NCBI GenBank assembly: GCA_030674875.1
Contig: JASXSU010000001.1
Span: forward strand, 882,001-946,000
Source: Candidatus Endonucleibacter sp. (ex Gigantidas childressi)
GTDB lineage: Bacteria > Pseudomonadota > Gammaproteobacteria > Pseudomonadales > Endozoicomonadaceae
DNA: 64,000 nt
Reading direction: 5' to 3'
In this document: one piece after another, positions 58,479 through 64,000 of the stretch
Numbering within the stretch: the first letter of the stretch is position 1
How the letters are laid out: each line of letters begins with the position of its first letter
The notes under the pieces: generated by a model
The model's input: only the letters and a program-made list of their open reading frames with translations
What the model was told of the DNA's origin: nothing
Database searches by the model: none
Made by a program: the position numbers and the translations under genes

Positions 58479-61400
58479 TTAAGAATCTATTTGTAAGCTT
58501 CCGTCAACTAGCAACTTATTAATAATTTCAGCGTCTGTATTACCATAAACTGAAAGATCTACATTATCTAACGTAACCTGCCTAGTTACATCACCACCTG
58601 CAAAATCTCTAATATTAATGACTGTTTCACTACTACTAGTAGAAAAGTCTAGCAACTGTTCAAGACTATTGTCTTCATCAACCATAAGGTCACCTAGCAA
58701 TAACACATCACCTTCATCAATATTAAAGTCAGATACAGAAAAACTAGTTTTATTTTCAGGCGTTATTGCCGCATTAAGATCAAAGGTATATATTGATGCA
58801 CCGCCAGATACCGAAATATTATCATGATTAGTACTAAATAAATCAGGGACTGTACCACTATCGGTGAGTAGGCTATTTACACCTGCATTATCAACATCGT
58901 CAATACTTGTTTGCGGAACAAGATTATTATCAGAAAACAGATCTGCGTCAGTAAAAATCACTTCTCTATCGTCGTTTGCTATAAACAAAGTGCCAGCTTC
59001 ATTTCCTTGAGTTTGCATCTCTGGCGCGTGAGTTAATAGCTCTTGCATTGTAATGAGTTTATCACTACCAATATGTTCTGCTGCAATAGATGCTATTTCT
59101 TGCCCGTTAGCATTACTAAAGGTGATCTCATCACCAATATTAAAGCTAAATGAACCATCAGTATTTGTGATGCCTGTAATTCCTGAGCTGGTTGTGTAAT
59201 TTACGCCTACCACTGGCAATGTACCCAGTATTGCTATTGTGAGAGAATCGTCGGTATGCGCGTCAAAGTCATCACTTTGCATATCGGTGTATTTCTCTAG
59301 CATTTCTTGAACATGCTCCATAGCATCTTCTTCACTCACAAACTCTTCGCCAATGCTTTCAACTAAGGCTTTCACTTCCTCTTCTGAAGCAGTGTGAAGG
59401 TCAAGTTTAGACTCTTCAAGTTTTGTATGCATTTCAGCGGTGATAACAATGTTATCACCCTCATCACTATCAAGTGATTGTAAGAATGTCGCCATGTTTT
59501 CAAGGTAGTGATCGTTCAAATTTCCTCGCTCAACGTTGGCAATATCTTGTAAGAATGTTTGACCGCTTTGAGCTTCTTCTGCAGTAATTGCCCCTAGTTC
59601 AATATTGCCGATTGAGAAAGTGATTGTGTCGCCATTATTAAACAAGAATGCACCATCAGCATCAGTTAAGCCCGTTAGGCCTGATGAAGTAGTGTAAGCA
59701 ACTCCGTCAATAACACCATCAATTAAAGTACCTACATTAGTCGGTGCAAAAAACACTTTAATTGTTTTAGAAGTTGCATTTGTATCGCCATTACTTGACT
59801 CTGTTGTTATTGTGTCAACGGTAAGCGTTACTAATCCATTAAAATCTAAATCTGGAGTGATTTCTAATGAACTAATATCAGCATTATCAACTGACCAAGT
59901 TCCATCTCCATTATTTGTTCCGTGAGATAACGTAACCTCATCAGGTACATTTGAAATGATGACTGAAATAGTTTCACTTCCATCCACATCTATTAAGTCT
60001 GCTGTTAAATTAAGGGCAACCGCTCCACCATCTTCTGCTGCTAAAATATCCATGTCATCTGCACTTGCAGAAATAGTTATATTATCAATACCCCAAGATT
60101 CATCTAATACTCCGGCGTCAAGATTTGATTTAAAGCCCAAATTTATTGTTTTTGCACCAGCTACTATTGGCACTGTTATTGTAAATTCGTGGGATTGACC
60201 GAGCTCGCCTGTTGCATGTGTTCCAGTGCCAGAAACGATACCGTCCGTTCCATGAACTACTTGACCAACAATATTTCCAGCACCATCAACTAATACTGTG
60301 GTGCCAACATCATCATTATCATTAGTTCCACCTTTACCTTTATGAGTAAGTGTTATAGATGTATATTCTTCACCATTAATTACAACAGTAAAGCTCTCAC
60401 CATCCCAGGTGTTTATTTCATGCATTGTGAATGTAATGCTAATTTCATCAAGTCCCTGTGGAACATCATAATCTTTAGAAATTGTGCCTGCTCCATTAGC
60501 GAACTCCCCAAGCATATATCCCGTGCCAAAGCTCCCACTATCACTTGTTGTTGAAGAACTCCAACCATTTGAACCAGCTTCAAAATTATCTGATGCAAAA
60601 CCAAGACTTTTATCGACAGAAATACTAGTATCATCAGCGACCGCTTCAACATTAATTGAACTTGTTGCCGCTACGGTATCTGTTCCATCTGAAATATCAT
60701 AATTAACGACTACATCACCATGGAAATGTTCAGAAGGGGTGAATGTCCAAGTGTTATCGCCATTGTCAACTAATGTGCCGCTATCGACTGTTAAATGTTC
60801 AACAGATAGAGTTTGACCTTCAACATCACTTCCATTCGCAATAAGTTCTGCTTCTGTAATAATGATACTTGTATCTTCTGAGGTATCACTTAATACAACA
60901 CTTGAAGATATTGTTGGCGCGTCATTAATTGCATTAACCGTAATTGCAGAGGTTGATGTTGTTTCTGCGCCATCATCGTCTGTTATGGTCGTTGTGATCG
61001 TATCTGCTCCGTGATAATTCGCATTTGGAGTGTACGATATTGTTCCATTTTCATTCACAACAACTTCACCGTGCAATGCAGTTACAACTGTTGAAACGAT
61101 TATTCCATCAACATCAGCCGTTGAGAAAGTAACAGTTGTTGTGCCATCTTCACCAACAGATTTAGTTGATTCAAGATTAATTACTGGCACATCGTTGACA
61201 TCTGTAACTGTTATTGCAGAAGTTTGAATTGTAACCGCGCCATCGTCATCTGTTGATGTCACAGTAATTGTGTCTGTTCCATTGAAGTTCTCATTAGGCG
61301 TGTAAGATATCGTGCCATCATTGTTTACAACAACTACTCCATTTTCTGCCGAAGCAATGGTTGATACAATTTCACCATCAAGATCGATGTCGGTTGCCGA

Positions 61401-64000
61401 GAAAGTAATGGATGTTGCGGTGTCTTCGTCCGTAGTCTTTTCACTCTCAACAACTAATACAGGTGCATCGTTAATATCAACAAGTACATTGACAACAGCT
61501 GTATCTGTTCCGCCATTACCATCTGAAATACTATATTCAAACGAGGCATCACCCTGATATCCGTCTTCAGGCGTGAATCTAATTTCTGAACTTTCAACCG
61601 TTGTATTTAATGTTCCGTGATAAGTGCCATTGTTTCCATTTCCAGAAGTATCAACAAGTACATTATCGCCCTCTGTTTTAAGTTCAAGAACCGTTGTTCC
61701 ATTACTGCTAATAATCACATCGCTGAGGCTACCATCGAAATAGTCTGACATATTGACATTATCCCAATCACCACCCAATGTTGCACGGTCATCTGATGAG
61801 AAATTAATGCTTAAATTAGTACTTGCATTATAAGTTGTTCCATCGACAACAATAACAGGTGGCTGACCATCTTCTGCAGAAACTGAAAGTGTGTGTGGCT
61901 GACCATCATTAAATCCACCCCCAACTGTTACTTCATTTCCATTATTATCAACGATATAAACTTTACCTTCAGCTGTAATTGTTGCTCTAAATATATTCGC
62001 GCTACCCGCTGAATCCGTAATTGCCAATAGTGCGTTGTTGTAAACCTCTCCAGCATCATATGTTGTTGAGAAAGTTGTTTCAAATAAAATTTGATTTGAG
62101 TTTGTAGCAACAATTTCATCCATCATGCTATCAACATCAATATAGTTAGTAGAGCCATCCATATCGATTGTTTGATTAGTTACAAATTCAACTGTTCCGT
62201 GAGTGTCCTCTGTCGCTTCAACACCTGTTATTGTTAATGTATCGCCCTCAACATCAGTATCATTTGAAAGTAATGTTTCGCTATCAATAATAAGTGTTTT
62301 AACTGCGTCTGCGTCTTGAGCAAACGTGCCATCATCAATTGCAATTGGATTGTCATTCATTGGGTTTACAGTAATTGAAGATGTTCTTGTTACTGCCAAA
62401 CCATCATCATCCGTTGCTGTAATTGTAACGGTATCTGTTCCGTTATAATTTTCATCTGGTGTATAAGTCGCCGCTCCATCCGTATTTAACACAACCGTTC
62501 CGTGTAGTGCTGTTGCCGTTGTTTCCACTGTTCCATCAACATCACCCATTAATACAGAGATGTCAATTGAGTTATCTTCGTCAACTATTTTCGAGGCTTC
62601 CACTGTTAATGTTGGCGCATCATTAATGTCATTCACCGTGATTGCAGAAGTCGTAATCACAACAGTTCCATCATTATCGGTTGATGTGATTCTTACAGTA
62701 TCTGATCCAAAATAATTTTCATTTGGCTCATAGGTTATTGTTCCATCATTATTAATGGTTACAGTTCCGTTATCAGCAGTTGCCACATTTATTACCGTTC
62801 CATCAACATCACTTGCCGTAAAGTTAATATTTACAGCGCCATCTTCATCAACAGTTTTGGTTGATTCAAGATTGATCGTTGGTGCATCATTTATATCATT
62901 CACTATGATTGATGAGGTTTGGATTACCGTTGCACCATCGTCATCTGTTGTCGTTACTGTGATTGTGTCAGTGCCATTGTAATTTTCATTTGGCGTATAA
63001 GAGATAGTTCCGTCATTATTTACAACAACCGTTCCGTTTGGAGCAGTCGCAACTGTTGAAACAATCGTTCCATCTATATCTGAATTTTCAAATGTGATTG
63101 TTGTTGTACCATCTTCATCAATTGTCTTCGTAGGTTGAAGCGTTAATACAGGCGCATCATTAATATCATTCACTGTAATTGCAGAAGTTGCAATCGTGAC
63201 TGCACCATCATCATCTGTTGAAGTCACAGTAATGGTATCTGTGCCGTTGTAATTATTATTCGGTGTGTAAGAAATTGTTCCGTCAGTATTAACAACTACT
63301 TCACCGTTAAGTGCTGTTGCTGTTGTTGATACGATTGTTCCATCTATATCCGCTGGGGCGTAAGTTATTGTAGTCGCGCCATCTTCATCAACAGATTTAG
63401 TTGATTCTAAATCTAATGTTGGAGCGTCATTAATATCATTTACTGTGATCGTAGATGTTTTAATATCTGTCACGCCATCTTCATCTGTCGCTGTAACTGT
63501 TATTGTGTCCGTTCCATTATAGTTTTCGTTTGGCGTGTAAGTGATTGTTCCGTCAGTATTTACAACAACAATTCCATTTTCCGCAGTCGCCGTTGTGGTG
63601 ACTAAGTTATCAATATCGGTTGCTTCAAATGTAATACTTGTAGTGCCATCTTCATTAACTGTTTTTGTTGATTCAACAGTCAGTTCAGGCGCATCATTAA
63701 TTTCATTAACACGCAGGTTAAATCGAGTGGTTGCTATTGCACCATCATCATCAATCACTACCAGCTGAACTGTATCTGCACCTGAAAACTCTGGGTTGGG
63801 TGTATAGGTAATATTACCTTCAGCATCCATCGCAAGTGTTCCGAATTCTGCCGAACTACCTGTCAATGTGATTGTGCCGTCTATATCTGCCGCCGTTGCG
63901 ATTATAGTTGCGGCATCTTCATCCATTTCAACAACATTTCGAACACCTTCTTCAATAATACCTGGGCTGCCGACCACTGTGAAAGGCATATCTGTTCCAG
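58479..64000 (-). CDS. Giant type I-secreted adhesin with cadherin-like repeats (partial)
   Basis: At least 1836 residues; the frame is still open past the first ATG (63989) to the window edge, so the N-terminus lies outside. About six ~90-residue cadherin-like/tandem-95 repeats (each with DEDG, DTITVTxTDDDG, ending VNDINDAP) occupy the first ~540 residues. A LamG-like domain lies at about 590-770 (DGSTNYIDVDSMMDEIVA; YFDGSLSDVIISSNGTTVLE), followed by two or three further repeats and a galactose-binding-like segment (SFTVVINGEEYTSITL). Near 1440 and 1650 are GVAYTTSSGLTGLTDADGAF-type modules. The last ~130 residues (SVSDFNIDEGDVLLLGDLM, VTLDNVDLSVYGN) resemble the VCA0849-type type I secretion target. 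Ca-binding surface adhesion is the likely role. No transporter genes are visible in the window. Confidence 0.95.
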   Translation of the reverse strand, partial: GTDMPFTVVGSPGIIEEGVRNVVEMDEDAATIIATAADIDGTITLTGSSAEFGTLAMDAEGNITYTPNPEFSGADTVQLVVIDDDGAIATTRFNLRVNEINDAPELTVESTKTVNEDGTTSITFEATDIDNLVTTTATAENGIVVVNTDGTITYTPNENYNGTDTITVTATDEDGVTDIKTSTITVNDINDAPTLDLESTKSVDEDGATTITYAPADIDGTIVSTTATALNGEVVVNTDGTISYTPNNNYNGTDTITVTSTDDDGAVTIATSAITVNDINDAPVLTLQPTKTIDEDGTTTITFENSDIDGTIVSTVATAPNGTVVVNNDGTISYTPNENYNGTDTITVTTTDDDGATVIQTSSIIVNDINDAPTINLESTKTVDEDGAVNINFTASDVDGTVINVATADNGTVTINNDGTITYEPNENYFGSDTVRITSTDNDGTVVITTSAITVNDINDAPTLTVEASKIVDEDNSIDISVLMGDVDGTVETTATALHGTVVLNTDGAATYTPDENYNGTDTVTITATDDDGLAVTRTSSITVNPMNDNPIAIDDGTFAQDADAVKTLIIDSETLLSNDTDVEGDTLTITGVEATEDTHGTVEFVTNQTIDMDGSTNYIDVDSMMDEIVATNSNQILFETTFSTTYDAGEVYNNALLAITDSAGSANIFRATITAEGKVYIVDNNGNEVTVGGGFNDGQPHTLSVSAEDGQPPVIVVDGTTYNASTNLSINFSSDDRATLGGDWDNVNMSDYFDGSLSDVIISSNGTTVLELKTEGDNVLVDTSGNGNNGTYHGTLNTTVESSEIRFTPEDGYQGDASFEYSISDGNGGTDTAVVNVLVDINDAPVLVVESEKTTDEDTATSITFSATDIDLDGEIVSTIASAENGVVVVNNDGTISYTPNENFNGTDTITVTSTDDDGAVTIQTSAITVTDVNDVPVINLESTKSVGEDGTTTVTFSTADVDGIIVSTVVTALHGEVVVNENGTISYTPNANYHGADTITTTITDDDGAETTSTSAITVNAINDAPTISSSVVLSDTSEDTSIIITEAELIANGSDVEGQTLSVEHLTVDSGTLVDNGDNTWTFTPSEHFHGDVVVNYDISDGTDTVAATSSINVEAVADDTSISVDKSLGFASDNFEAGSNGWSSSTTSDSGSFGTGYMLGEFANGAGTISKDYDVPQGLDEISITFTMHEINTWDGESFTVVINGEEYTSITLTHKGKGGTNDNDDVGTTVLVDGAGNIVGQVVHGTDGIVSGTGTHATGELGQSHEFTITVPIVAGAKTINLGFKSNLDAGVLDESWGIDNITISASADDMDILAAEDGGAVALNLTADLIDVDGSETISVIISNVPDEVTLSHGTNNGDGTWSVDNADISSLEITPDLDFNGLVTLTVDTITTESSNGDTNATSKTIKVFFAPTNVGTLIDGVIDGVAYTTSSGLTGLTDADGAFLFNNGDTITFSIGNIELGAITAEEAQSGQTFLQDIANVERGNLNDHYLENMATFLQSLDSDEGDNIVITAEMHTKLEESKLDLHTASEEEVKALVESIGEEFVSEEDAMEHVQEMLEKYTDMQSDDFDAHTDDSLTIAILGTLPVVGVNYTTSSGITGITNTDGSFSFNIGDEITFSNANGQEIASIAAEHIGSDKLITMQELLTHAPEMQTQGNEAGTLFIANDDREVIFTDADLFSDNNLVPQTSIDDVDNAGVNSLLTDSGTVPDLFSTNHDNISVSGGASIYTFDLNAAITPENKTSFSVSDFNIDEGDVLLLGDLMVDEDNSLEQLLDFSTSSSETVINIRDFAGGDVTRQVTLDNVDLSVYGNTDAEIINKLLVDGSLQIDS

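Noticed and set aside
1-64000. tRNA, rRNA or riboswitch genes
   Set aside because: I looked for tRNA T-arm words and cloverleaf-like pairs and saw none convincing; a tRNAscan and Rfam search would settle it.

Overview
The window looks like part of the chromosome of a gammaproteobacterial symbiont or intracellular bacterium in genome decay. The core is the gammaproteobacterial block nnrD-tsaE-amiB-mutL-miaA-hfq-hflX, in which nnrE/nnrD is already a pseudogene. Around it are large orphan proteins, an ankyrin-repeat protein, a giant type I-secreted adhesin, many broken insertion sequences and dozens of short palindromic repeats. An Endozoicomonas-like (Oceanospirillales) host-associated bacterium is my guess; no rRNA or other decisive marker is present.

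Layout. 0-1 kb: start of a secreted Cys-repeat protein (minus strand, runs off the left edge). 1.4-10.7 kb: the nnrE/D pseudogene followed by tsaE, amiB, mutL, miaA, hfq and hflX, with palindromic elements between genes and at the hflX 3' end. 10.8-27.1 kb: a locus present three times in tandem, each unit carrying a ~1030-residue helical-repeat gene (minus strand), pssA (plus strand) and, in two units, a DUF3820 gene. Unit 1 is decayed and is followed by an unrelated 721-residue orphan; units A and B are nearly identical except for the central ~600 codons of the large gene. 27-35.6 kb: ycbL, a transposase remnant, a methyltransferase-like orphan, the ankyrin protein and several IS30 derivatives. 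35.8-42 kb: an NhaP-type antiporter, an IS630 element and IS30 copies invaded by short elements. 42-45.5 kb: remains of the PEP synthase pair ppsR/ppsA with a secreted-protein pseudogene between them. 45.7-54.5 kb: an exported amidase, a secreted orphan, IS5/IS4 remnants, a TonB-like protein, a small orphan and an H-NS-like protein. 54.5-58.5 kb: non-coding, with IS4 debris and two small mobile elements. 58.5-64 kb: a cadherin-like-repeat adhesin that runs off the right edge.

The most notable system is a family of 124-bp elements. They start TACCC, end GGGTA and duplicate a TA target; removing one copy plus one TA restores conserved transposase motifs at several sites. Their ends match the ends of the IS630 element at 37.5-38.7 kb, so that transposase probably moved them. 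124 + 2 = 126 bp, so insertion preserves reading frame, and in one orientation and phase the element is a stop-free stretch of 42 codons. Three different transposase genes carry it in exactly that phase, which recalls the Rickettsia palindromic elements.

The second system is the tandem large-gene locus: flanks and both gene ends are nearly identical between copies while the middle is clearly diverged, as expected for cassette exchange or for homogenised flanks around a diversifying core.
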